This document shows, in pieces, positions 1-6,902 of a stretch of 14,717 nt of DNA. The position numbers and the translations under genes were made by a program. The stretch comes from JAPUDQ01 sp039916485 (lineage in GTDB: Bacteria > Patescibacteriota > Saccharimonadia > Saccharimonadales > Saccharimonadaceae). How positions within the stretch are numbered: the stretch's first letter is position 1; every line of letters begins with the position of its first letter. The stretch lies in the NCBI GenBank assembly GCA_039916485.1, contig JBDSLH010000020.1, positions 1 through 14,717 of the forward strand. The letters run 5' to 3'. The notes under the pieces are model-generated. The model did no database searches and was not told the DNA's origin. It saw only the letters and a program-made list of their open reading frames with translations.

Positions 1-642
1 CACGAACATTTTTTTAGTGCTGTTAAAAAAGGATATAGCGGCACTGCAATCTTTTCGAAGCAACCCGCAATCCGCTATGTTGATGGGTTTCCAGAAGAAA
101 TCATCAAAGAATATGGAGTGACAGGCGACACCTATGGTGATCCCAACAAAGAAGGTAGGGTTATCGCGGCAGAGTTTGATGACTTTTGGATAGTGACCGT
201 ATACACTCCCAACAGCAAAGGCGATCTCAGTCGACTAACACTCCGCTATGATCAATGGGATCGAGCGTTCCTGGCCTATGTACAGCAGCTCGAGGTATTT
301 AAGCCAGTGTTATTTTGCGGCGACCTCAATGTTGCTCATCAAGAAATCGACCTGGCTAACCCGAAAGCCAATGTCGGTAAACATGGATTTACCAATGAGG
401 AGCGTGAACGGTTTCAAGATTTTCTTGATGCTGGATACGTTGATACATTTAGATCTGAAAACCCAGATGCAACAAATAAATATTCATGGTGGACGCACTG
501 GGCAAATTCACGGGCCCGGAATGTTGGCTGGCGTATCGACTACTGGATGGCAAGCAAGGGTATTGCAGGTCGTGTAACCGCGCCTAAAATCCATGCAGAT
601 GTCATGGGATCTGACCATTGTCCAGTCAGTATCGAGCTATAA
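1..642 (+). CDS. xth: Exodeoxyribonuclease III / AP endonuclease, 5'-truncated by the window edge
   Basis: This is the C-terminal 213 residues of an exonuclease III family enzyme, which cuts DNA at abasic sites and removes nucleotides from 3' ends during base-excision repair in the cytoplasm. The frame is open from base 1, so the true start lies outside the window; about 45 residues, including the first metal-binding Glu, are missing compared with the usual 255-265. Visible family motifs in order are KKGYSGTAIFSK, VYTPNSK (the active-site Tyr), CGDLNVAH (catalytic Asp and Asn), GFTNEERE, WRIDYW and the closing GSDHCPV with the catalytic Asp-His pair. All catalytic residues in the visible part are intact, so it is probably functional. 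No terminator follows; the next gene's promoter overlaps its last codons and stop. The family call is very secure; the subtype (ExoIII rather than another AP endonuclease of the same fold) is nearly so. Confidence 0.95.
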   Translation, partial: HEHFFSAVKKGYSGTAIFSKQPAIRYVDGFPEEIIKEYGVTGDTYGDPNKEGRVIAAEFDDFWIVTVYTPNSKGDLSRLTLRYDQWDRAFLAYVQQLEVFKPVLFCGDLNVAHQEIDLANPKANVGKHGFTNEERERFQDFLDAGYVDTFRSENPDATNKYSWWTHWANSRARNVGWRIDYWMASKGIAGRVTAPKIHADVMGSDHCPVSIEL

Positions 643-643
643 C

Positions 644-652
644 TGGTACAAT
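644..652 (+). promoter_or_regulatory. Extended -10 promoter for a leaderless mRNA
   Basis: TGGTACAAT is an extended -10 element (TGn followed by TACAAT). It ends six bases before the ATG at 659, so transcription should start at or next to the start codon. No good -35 is seen and there is no Shine-Dalgarno. The same arrangement recurs in front of gltX and the DUF3048 gene. Confidence 0.6.
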
Positions 653-658
653 ATACGT

Positions 659-1393
659 ATGTTAAATTCCTCCGTACAAGAACGATTAGACACCGCTCGC
701 GTCCTCCAACTCCAGTACCGGCCAAATTCTGAAATTGCCCGGGAGCTACACACAAAAACTCTTGCTATGGTTGTCGCTCCCACAGCTACAGGCAAGTCAT
801 ATCTCATGAGACAAGCGGCAGAACGTGATCACGAGATAGGTCGTGTAAAAGACTTCACCACCCGTCCTGCTCGTGAGGATGACCAGCCTGGTGCGTTCGA
901 ATATCACCTCCATGATGACAATCACGTATCGGCCTATTTAGATAAAATCCACAGACAAGAGGTAGTCCAGTACATGGTCCACCCAACAACAGGGATGTTG
1001 TATGGCAGCGAACTCGTTGGCTATCCTGCACGTTATAATTTCCTTGAAACGATCTCAAATGTTGTTACCGTGCTGCGACTACTTCCATTTGAAAAGACAG
1101 TAGTGATTGGTGTTGTTGTCGAGCTTGAGCAGTGGAAATCGTGGTTTCACACCAGATACCCAGAGCAGACTACTGACCGCACAAAACGTCTCCAAGAGGC
1201 TGTGACATCACTCGAGTGGTTGACTGATATTACTCATGCGGATCTCATTCACTGGGTGATAAATAGTGTTGAACGTGATGGTGCGGCAACCATGATAGAC
1301 ATCGTAAAGAATGGTGCTCGTGGCGACGAGGGACGTGAGATTGCACTCGATATGCTCCAGTGGGCCCGTAACGAGCTTGCAACTACGCTATAA
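659..1393 (+). CDS. Guanylate-kinase-like P-loop protein
   Basis: A 244-residue protein with a Walker A loop near residues 40-47 (APTATGKS) followed by DFTTRPAREDD and an acidic, aromatic stretch (GAFEYH). In true guanylate kinases the equivalent TTRPxRxxE segment binds GMP. The middle (PTTGMLYGSELVGYP) also resembles the GMP-binding region. The C-terminal half, with many Trp and Glu residues, is longer and unlike canonical Gmk (about 200 residues), so this is probably a divergent paralogue acting on a nucleotide or related substrate, not the housekeeping enzyme. The reading frame extends further upstream to 593, but that part overlaps xth; the ATG at 659 is preferred because an extended -10 box sits directly before it. 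Its stop overlaps the next gene's ATG by one base, indicating one operon. No membrane segment is visible, so a cytoplasmic location is expected. Confidence 0.7.
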   Translation: MLNSSVQERLDTARVLQLQYRPNSEIARELHTKTLAMVVAPTATGKSYLMRQAAERDHEIGRVKDFTTRPAREDDQPGAFEYHLHDDNHVSAYLDKIHRQEVVQYMVHPTTGMLYGSELVGYPARYNFLETISNVVTVLRLLPFEKTVVIGVVVELEQWKSWFHTRYPEQTTDRTKRLQEAVTSLEWLTDITHADLIHWVINSVERDGAATMIDIVKNGARGDEGREIALDMLQWARNELATTL

Positions 1394-2139
1394 TGACTGC
1401 TATGCAGGAGTTTGAGGGGCGCCCATACGCCGTATTTGATATTGATGGGACGTTATACCGATGGCAGCTGTTCCACGAACTTGTCCAAGAACTGACATTT
1501 ACCGGTGCTTTTCCTGAAGATACATTCCATTTGATCAACGATCGTTGGAACAAGTGGCGAGGAGGAGATTTATCGTTTCATGATTATGAACAGACAGTTG
1601 TCACTATCCTTGAGACCTATCTCAAAACTATCAGCGTTAAAGACTATCTGACAGCATGTGACAAAGTCGTATCACAAAGTAAGCACAAGACACATCATTA
1701 TCCTCGGGCACTCATACGTACATTCAAAAAACAAAACTATGTCATCATAGCCGTCTCTGGCTCACAGCAAGAACTATTAGAGCGATTTGGGAAACACTAT
1801 GGGTTTGATATCGTTGTCGGCGCCATATACGAGCATGACGGCACAAATTTTACGGGTGTGATGACACGTCCAACGATTGGTCGCAAAGGGCAGATACTCG
1901 ATGAGCTAATTGCCACAAATAAATTGTCCAAGGAGGGCAGTCTTGCGATAGGGGATAGTGACGGCGACGCCGATATCCTTAGCAAGGTAGAGCAACCGAT
2001 AGCATTTAATCCATCGTCAGGATTGTTCAATATTGCTAAAACAAATGGCTGGCCGATCATTGTTGAGCGCAAAAACATTGCCTACAGACTAGAAAAGAGG
2101 GACCGTGAGCTCGTACTGGCTGAAACAATCATCTACTAA
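1393..2139 (+). CDS. HAD-superfamily phosphatase, SerB-like (subfamily IB)
   Basis: A 248-residue haloacid-dehalogenase hydrolase. Motif I is FDIDGTL with nucleophile Asp16 and acid/base Asp18; motif II is AVSGS around residue 120; motif III combines the conserved Lys in GRKGQIL with GDSDGDADIL. The alpha-helical cap between motifs I and II and the AIGDSxGD form are typical of HAD-IB (SerB-like) enzymes, which remove phosphate from small metabolites such as phosphoserine. The substrate cannot be read from sequence, and SerB itself is not claimed. The ATG overlaps the stop of the upstream gene (TAATG-type coupling); a second in-frame ATG lies nine bases later. The 3' end overlaps the next gene by 35 bases, so all three cassette genes are probably co-transcribed. 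Confidence 0.88.
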   Translation: MTAMQEFEGRPYAVFDIDGTLYRWQLFHELVQELTFTGAFPEDTFHLINDRWNKWRGGDLSFHDYEQTVVTILETYLKTISVKDYLTACDKVVSQSKHKTHHYPRALIRTFKKQNYVIIAVSGSQQELLERFGKHYGFDIVVGAIYEHDGTNFTGVMTRPTIGRKGQILDELIATNKLSKEGSLAIGDSDGDADILSKVEQPIAFNPSSGLFNIAKTNGWPIIVERKNIAYRLEKRDRELVLAETIIY

Positions 2140-2893
2140 AGCCCTTTTTCCAGATATCGAATGGACCAGGCCCGAGCAACGCTCCCGCGCTGGCAAACTT
2201 GCTATTGTAGGTGGTAATAAACTTAGTTTTGTTGCAGTCGCAACTGCATACGCCGAGGCTACTGCGGTCGGAGCAGGGCAAGTACGCGTTGTGTTACCGG
2301 ATGCATTAAAGCCAGTTATCCCTGTCACAATTCTTGACACGGTTTTTACTGCTAGCACCCCGTCAGGTGGCATGAGTAAAGAAGATATAGGGACAGTCAT
2401 CGCAGCGACAGAGTGGGCAGATCACACGCTCTGCATCGGTGATGCAGGTCGTAATTCAGAAACCGCAATCGTCTATGAAACCTTACTTGATTCTTCAAAA
2501 CCCATGACAGTTACGCGTGACGCTGTAGATCTGTTACGCAGTAGTCCACAGCGATTAGTTGAGCGACCACAAACGACGCTCGTACTAAGCTTTGCGCAGT
2601 TGCAAAAATTATTTCAAGCATTGTATTACCCAAAGATGTTGAGCTTTTCGATGCAACTTAATCTACTTGTCGATACACTTCACAAATTTACCGTTAGTTA
2701 CCCCGTCATGATCGTGACGTATCACCAAAATCAACTCCTAATCGCAAAAGATGGCCAAGTCATCACTCAGGAATTTGATGAACCAATGAAAATTTGGCGG
2801 GGAACAGTCGCAACATCAATAGCCACATATCTCCTATGGTCTCCAAACAAACCACTCGAGTCTGCTACAAGCGCTATTTTCCATCTTCAATAA
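2105..2893 (+). CDS. NnrD/CARKD-like protein, probably catalytically degenerate
   Basis: A 262-residue protein resembling the ADP-dependent NAD(P)H-hydrate dehydratase (YjeF C-terminal, ribokinase-like) fold. The N-terminal third is convincing: GKLAIVGGN, then an Ala-rich helix AYAEATAVGAGQVRVVLPD, then a GMSKEDI segment and CIGDAGRN. In active enzymes the C-terminal part carries a GSGD or GTGD loop with the catalytic Asp; here the matching region reads MKIWRGTVATSIATYLLW and has no Gly-x-Gly-Asp. The segment that is normally TPHPGE is also replaced (VLSFAQLQKLF). Either it binds a nucleotide without dehydratase activity or it has a new role. The start is GTG at 2105 inside the HAD gene; no later start fits the conserved N-terminus well. 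A hairpin follows 12 bases after the stop. Alternative: another ribokinase-fold kinase. Confidence 0.6.
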   Translation: MSSYWLKQSSTKALFPDIEWTRPEQRSRAGKLAIVGGNKLSFVAVATAYAEATAVGAGQVRVVLPDALKPVIPVTILDTVFTASTPSGGMSKEDIGTVIAATEWADHTLCIGDAGRNSETAIVYETLLDSSKPMTVTRDAVDLLRSSPQRLVERPQTTLVLSFAQLQKLFQALYYPKMLSFSMQLNLLVDTLHKFTVSYPVMIVTYHQNQLLIAKDGQVITQEFDEPMKIWRGTVATSIATYLLWSPNKPLESATSAIFHLQ

Positions 2894-2904
2894 AATACAA
2901 ACGC

Positions 2905-2933
2905 AAATGATCATGACAAAACCATGATCATTT
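2905..2933. terminator. Hairpin between two converging transcripts, probable bidirectional terminator
   Basis: A perfect 11-bp inverted repeat (AAATGATCATG / CATGATCATTT) with a 7-base loop. It lies after the NnrD-like gene and, on the other strand, after tRNA-Leu. The stem is AT-rich and the flanking U tracts are short in both directions, so termination strength is uncertain. Confidence 0.55.
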
Positions 2934-2952
2934 ATATAAAAATTCTTTAGCT

Positions 2953-3039
2953 TGGTGGGCGAGGAGGGACTTGAACCCTCACGAGCGAATGCTCACAAGA
3001 TTTTGAGTCTAGCGCGTCTACCAATTCCGCCACTCACCC
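2953..3039 (-). tRNA. tRNA-Leu, anticodon CAA
   Basis: An 87-nt class II tRNA with an encoded CCA end. The acceptor stem is GGGTGAG/CTCGCCC with one G-U pair. The D arm contains GGTAGA, the anticodon loop is CTCAAAA (anticodon CAA, positions 3003-3005), and the long variable arm forms GAGC-ATTC-GCTC. The T arm is GAGGG-TTCAAGT-CCCTC. The anticodon stem has a U-U mismatch at pair 28-42. I see no clear promoter in the 60 bases upstream on this strand. Confidence 0.95.
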
Positions 3040-3100
3040 ATGTATGAAAAATAATGAATTATGTACTGTTTGCTACATCGTACAGTGGGTATAACCGTAC

Positions 3101-3129
3101 TTGGTAAGGAACTCAATCAATTGTATACT
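3101..3129 (+). promoter_or_regulatory. Sigma-70-type promoter for the sortase gene
   Basis: TTGGTA (-35, 3101-3106) and TATACT (-10, 3124-3129) are separated by exactly 17 bases. The expected start is near 3136, giving a short leader of about 20 nt before the ATG at 3155. Confidence 0.65.
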
Positions 3130-3154
3130 AAAACAGAGTGGGAATCTATCTATA

Positions 3155-4309
3155 ATGCAACCAACCGACAACAGACAATTAACTGTCACGCCAAGAAATC
3201 AACCACTGCACCGCACCGACCGAGATCGTGCGGCTGAAGTCATGCGCGAACAGATTGATCGTATCTATGACCAGCCTCAAAAAACCCCCCAGACGGCTGC
3301 CGTCAACACTAACCCATATGAACACACACACGATAACAGCGAAGGTCATAATGCGTCATCTGCCCATTGGCAACGATACCATAGCGCGTGGCAGCAATAT
3401 TACCAGCAGTATTATGAGAGATATTATCGTGCACAACATGCACGTGTGGAGCAGCACAAACCTATACAGGCAACCACCACACCCGCGATCATCGCAAGCA
3501 CAGCCACTGAGACTGTGAGTGAGGATAAAGCAATCGATGAAATCCGGAACGACCTCACGTCAAAAATCCAGCAGCACAGTAGTAAAATACGTAAAAGTCG
3601 ACATTTTGTACCCATAATTAGTGCGCTGGTTGTGATGAGCCTTTTCATGTTTTTGCAGTTCAACCGCGTCATTATCGGCCAAGTCAAAACGTTTATTAGC
3701 CCTGGCTCTATTGCAGCTCAGAACATCATAGTCGATCCGACGCTTGATACAAAGGTGGGAGCCGAACCTAAGATGATTATCCCAAAAATAAATGTTGATG
3801 CGCCAGTTGTATATGATGTACCGAGCCTGGCAGAAACAACCGTTCAAAACGCACTAAAAAACGGTATCATTCACTATCCAATACCTGGGGCAAATGCTAA
3901 CCCAGGCGAGATTGGTAATGCTGTATTTTTGGGCCATTCATCAAATGATGTATTCGACGACGGAGGGTACAAATTTATCTTTGTTCAGCTCGAACAAATG
4001 AGAAAAGATGATACATTTTATATTCATTACAACGGTACCCGCTACACCTATACGGTTACGAGTACCGAAACAATCTTACCGACAGAAGTAACCAAGCTCA
4101 TTCGTCCGACAGAAAAGCCGTCAGTTACACTCGTGACTTGTACGCCAGTCGGTACGGCAGAAAAACGATTCCTAGTACATGCTGAGCAGATCAGCCCAGA
4201 CCCAAGTAGTGCAACAGCTGCAACAGCACAGACAAATCAAGAAAGCTCACAGCCACGCTCTATAACAGGCAATTCGCCGACACTATTCGACCGGTTATTT
4301 GGGTTTTAA
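3155..4309 (+). CDS. Membrane-anchored sortase (class D/E-like transpeptidase)
   Basis: A 384-residue protein. The first 150 residues are predicted cytoplasmic and of low complexity: a stretch rich in Gln, Tyr and His (QQYYQQYYERYYR) and then charged sequence. One transmembrane segment follows (about residues 153-172, IISALVVMSLFMFLQF), then the extracellular sortase domain. The catalytic triad is intact: His261 in FLGHSSND, Cys329 in TLVTCTP, Arg338 in EKRFLV. Sortases cleave a C-terminal sorting signal and join the protein to the cell wall or to a pilin. The ATG at 3155 is chosen because a good promoter lies just upstream; an in-frame TTG at 3101 would lie inside that promoter. A Ser/Thr/Gln-rich tail follows the domain. 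No LPXTG-type substrate is encoded in this window. The class is uncertain; the family is secure. Confidence 0.92.
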   Translation: MQPTDNRQLTVTPRNQPLHRTDRDRAAEVMREQIDRIYDQPQKTPQTAAVNTNPYEHTHDNSEGHNASSAHWQRYHSAWQQYYQQYYERYYRAQHARVEQHKPIQATTTPAIIASTATETVSEDKAIDEIRNDLTSKIQQHSSKIRKSRHFVPIISALVVMSLFMFLQFNRVIIGQVKTFISPGSIAAQNIIVDPTLDTKVGAEPKMIIPKINVDAPVVYDVPSLAETTVQNALKNGIIHYPIPGANANPGEIGNAVFLGHSSNDVFDDGGYKFIFVQLEQMRKDDTFYIHYNGTRYTYTVTSTETILPTEVTKLIRPTEKPSVTLVTCTPVGTAEKRFLVHAEQISPDPSSATAATAQTNQESSQPRSITGNSPTLFDRLFGF

Positions 4310-4310
4310 A

Positions 4311-5759
4311 CTACTTGAGAATCAATCGTGATGATTGTAGTGTCATCACACCGTTTACATCTATAAAGCTGTAGAGAAATGTTCCATCTTGGCTCAAAAA
4401 TGCAGGTAAGTTTGTAACACTTTTCGCAATCACATGTCCGTTGCCGCCATCATACTCAACCATACGTGCTTCGCCACTGGCTGTAGAGATTGTATGGAAG
4501 TCGTCCAGCCATCGTGGTTGAACATCGTTAGCTAAACTCGTCTGCAATGTCACAGTGAAATGCTCATCTGTCTCGAGATCGTAGATTGTGTATGCGTTGG
4601 CATTACCGCTCACGACAAATCGACCTGAGCTTGTAAAATCAAGCCATGTCTGTTCGATAGCTCCACGCTGAAGTTGTGCATGCTTACGAGCACCACTTTC
4701 ACCAGTCTCGGCAGGGTCTTTGATGATATCCACCCCTTCAGGAGTTGTCACCGCTAGATAGTATCGAGAATAGTACCGAGACAAATCAGCTAATAAAGCT
4801 TGTTCGATAGGTACACTTCGAACGATCGTCTCTTTCTCGTCTATATACACTCCCGCAACACGCTTATCGGCGCGTACTGCTACAAATGAGATGTCATTTT
4901 CACGATAGAGGCGATATTGCTCAACGCCAAGTAGTAACGGCTGTGACACCGATCCGGTGTTGGTGTCGATCTTTCGTAGATCATTACCAGTGAGCGCGTA
5001 CATAAGGTTCCCACTCGTGCCAGAGAAATGCACTTCACGGAATGGCAAATTAAATTCTTTTGTAATATTGCGGGCAGCTCCATCTGATTCAGTTCGGTCA
5101 AGTCGTATATATTCAGATGTTTCGCCATTTTTATGAAGTACCATAACAAATCGAGACCCAAAATCCCACTCTTTCACTGTAAACTGTGAGACTTGACCAG
5201 GAGTCAGCGTCAGTTGATCCGTAGGTATTTCAATTGCACGAGGGACAGCCGCTTCATCGTTTCGTAAATCTAGTATCTGTAAAATTGGCGCGCCACTATC
5301 ACCGATCAGTGCTACATATTTACGATCAGGCGTCGGTATAGCATCAGTAACGGTGGTATTGAATTGTAGGGAGGTTTTATTTTGAATTTTTGTCGGCACC
5401 AAACGAGCGTAGTTAAGCCATCGTAGCTCACCAGCTTTAACTGTCGTTGTTTTTACCCATTCGTGATAGCCCTCTCTCTGCATTTTGACTATATGGGTAC
5501 CGACTGGCACATCAAGCTTACCTGGTGTCGTAAAGCTAAGTAGTTTATCGTTTAGGATAACTTTTGCTCCACCTGGCGTACTACGGAATTGAAGAAGACC
5601 GCCTTGCTCAATAGTGCGATCAGATACATCAAACCGATACCCCATGATGAGCAAAATACACACAGCAGATATGGCGATAGTGGCGAGTGTCATGAATCCA
5701 TACGTAAAAAATAAAACAGCTTGGCGTTTTCGCTTACTCATTCTATGGTGATTATTCAT
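4311..5759 (-). CDS. Single-pass membrane protein with PEGA domain and propeller-like ectodomain
   Basis: A 482-residue protein. It begins with a basic cytoplasmic end (KRKRQ) and one transmembrane segment (about residues 14-40). A PEGA domain follows (about 52-115), recognisable from STPGGAKVILNDK, PGKLDVPVGTHIV and the KMQREGYHEW end. The remaining 360 residues contain repeating YVALIGDSG, FVMVLH, LMYAL and GRFVVSGNA strands, suggesting a TolB- or WD40-like beta-propeller outside the cell. PEGA domains are surface-associated modules of unknown detailed function. The start is ATG at 5759; another ATG at residue 7 is possible. The stop codon lies one base from the convergent sortase stop, so the two 3' ends abut. 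An extended -10 box lies nine bases before the start on this strand. PEGA is confident; the propeller is an inference from strand spacing. Confidence 0.82.
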   Translation of the reverse strand: MNNHHRMSKRKRQAVLFFTYGFMTLATIAISAVCILLIMGYRFDVSDRTIEQGGLLQFRSTPGGAKVILNDKLLSFTTPGKLDVPVGTHIVKMQREGYHEWVKTTTVKAGELRWLNYARLVPTKIQNKTSLQFNTTVTDAIPTPDRKYVALIGDSGAPILQILDLRNDEAAVPRAIEIPTDQLTLTPGQVSQFTVKEWDFGSRFVMVLHKNGETSEYIRLDRTESDGAARNITKEFNLPFREVHFSGTSGNLMYALTGNDLRKIDTNTGSVSQPLLLGVEQYRLYRENDISFVAVRADKRVAGVYIDEKETIVRSVPIEQALLADLSRYYSRYYLAVTTPEGVDIIKDPAETGESGARKHAQLQRGAIEQTWLDFTSSGRFVVSGNANAYTIYDLETDEHFTVTLQTSLANDVQPRWLDDFHTISTASGEARMVEYDGGNGHVIAKSVTNLPAFLSQDGTFLYSFIDVNGVMTLQSSRLILK

Positions 5760-5768
5760 TCACAACAA

Positions 5769-5777
5769 AGTATAACA
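5769..5777 (-). promoter_or_regulatory. Extended -10 promoter for the PEGA gene, near-leaderless
   Basis: On the minus strand this reads TGTTATACT, nine bases before the ATG. The expected start is only two or three bases upstream of the codon. It is identical to the -10 of gltX. Confidence 0.6.
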
Positions 5778-5794
5778 GAATGACTATAAAACGC

Positions 5795-5823
5795 TTGCAA
5801 ACAACAGGGATGGGGTGTACGAT
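5795..5823 (+). promoter_or_regulatory. Promoter for the DUF4367-like membrane protein
   Basis: TTGCAA (5795-5800) and TACGAT (5818-5823) are 17 bases apart. The expected leader is about 33 nt and carries a clear Shine-Dalgarno (GAGG at 5853-5856, six bases before the ATG). It is divergent from the PEGA promoter, with about 18 bases between the two -10/-35 edges. Confidence 0.6.
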
Positions 5824-5862
5824 AGGCATAAGGACTAATCGCACAACAAAAAGAGGGACATT

Positions 5863-6864
5863 ATGAGGGGTAAACACACGATTATTATCAATGGTCGTCA
5901 CTACGATGCTACCACAGGTCTGGCTGTAGATACGCCCGCAGTACAGGCAAGCACGGCACAAAATAAGCCTGTCGCTACTAAAACAACCGAGCATCACATC
6001 GAAGTGAAGATCGCTTCATCGAGTACACCACGCACCGCTGCTAACCATGTTAAAAAACACCTACTCAAAAGCCAAACGCTTCGCCGAGACATCGTAAAAC
6101 GCCCAAGTGGTGCTCATGACAAGGTGGCAAAACATGTCACTACACATGCTGTCGTGCACAAAAGCCCACACATTTCTAAATTTGCCCCACACCCAGCCAA
6201 TGTTGCGCCTCGAACGACACATGTTCGACAGCATGATACCCCAACTGCCCAGTCCCATGTTGTTACTGCAGCACACCATAAAGCAATGGCTCGTACTGAA
6301 AAGCCCAAAGCACTTTCGTCTCGTGAGCTAAAAGATCATTTGATCAAACAACGACTCGACGCTGCTCCCACAAAACATGCCAATCATAAACCTACTAAGA
6401 AAATGCGCGCTCCACTTCGCGTTAGTTCAGTCATGGCTGCATGTTTGGGAGTTATGATACTCGGTGGATATTTGTCATACATTAACATGCCCAACCTATC
6501 AGTTCGTGTTGCTGCATCACAAGCAGGCATCAACGCTCAGTACCCGGGTTACACACCAAGTGGCTATCGTTTTAATGGACCGGTTTCATATAGTAATGGG
6601 CAAGTTCTGTTGTCATTTGCTGCTAATGGTGGCAACACTAAATACCAGATCAACCAACAAAAAAGCGGTTGGGATTCACAAGCAGTTCTGGACAACTACG
6701 TCGTAGCAAAAAGTGATTCGTACGATGTCAACGACACGCAAGGCCTCACCGTTTACACATACGGTAACAACGCCGCATGGGTCAACAAAGGCGTCTTGTA
6801 CACTATCTCCGGCGATGCTCCACTTCGCACTGAGCAGGTTCTCCGAATAGCAACCAGTCTGTAG
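5863..6864 (+). CDS. Single-pass membrane protein with basic His/Lys/Thr-rich cytoplasmic region and DUF4367-like C-terminus
   Basis: A 333-residue protein. Residues 1-183 are strongly basic and low in complexity, with frequent His, Lys, Thr and Ala (KHVTTHAVVHKSPHISK and similar) and very few hydrophobics, so this part is probably disordered and cytoplasmic. A transmembrane segment lies at about 187-207 (VMAACLGVMILGGYLSYI). The last 120 residues resemble DUF4367: YPGYTPSGYRF, SNGQVLLSF, YQINQQKSGWDS, then GLTVYTYGNNAAWVNKG, YTISG and a closing RIATSL. DUF4367 is found on extracytoplasmic proteins, often next to anti-sigma-like or sporulation genes; its role is unknown. The ATG at 5863 has a good Shine-Dalgarno. 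A cationic, His-rich tail could bind nucleic acid or metal, but nothing in the sequence decides this. Confidence 0.7.
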   Translation: MRGKHTIIINGRHYDATTGLAVDTPAVQASTAQNKPVATKTTEHHIEVKIASSSTPRTAANHVKKHLLKSQTLRRDIVKRPSGAHDKVAKHVTTHAVVHKSPHISKFAPHPANVAPRTTHVRQHDTPTAQSHVVTAAHHKAMARTEKPKALSSRELKDHLIKQRLDAAPTKHANHKPTKKMRAPLRVSSVMAACLGVMILGGYLSYINMPNLSVRVAASQAGINAQYPGYTPSGYRFNGPVSYSNGQVLLSFAANGGNTKYQINQQKSGWDSQAVLDNYVVAKSDSYDVNDTQGLTVYTYGNNAAWVNKGVLYTISGDAPLRTEQVLRIATSL

Positions 6865-6886
6865 CACTAACCCCTCTGATTACATC

Positions 6887-6895
6887 TGTTATACT
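6887..6895 (+). promoter_or_regulatory. Extended -10 promoter for leaderless gltX mRNA
   Basis: TGTTATACT ends seven bases before the ATG at 6903. No Shine-Dalgarno and no convincing -35 are present, so transcription should start at the ATG itself. This supports the ATG over the GTG two codons upstream. Confidence 0.65.
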
Positions 6896-6902
6896 TGTGA
6901 CT

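Noticed and set aside
593..658. N-terminal extension of the guanylate-kinase-like protein from an earlier in-frame start
   Set aside because: It lies within the end of xth and includes the -10 promoter box; the ATG at 659 fits the promoter spacing.
3101..3154. TTG start for the sortase
   Set aside because: The TTG is part of the -35 hexamer of the predicted promoter, so it would not be transcribed.
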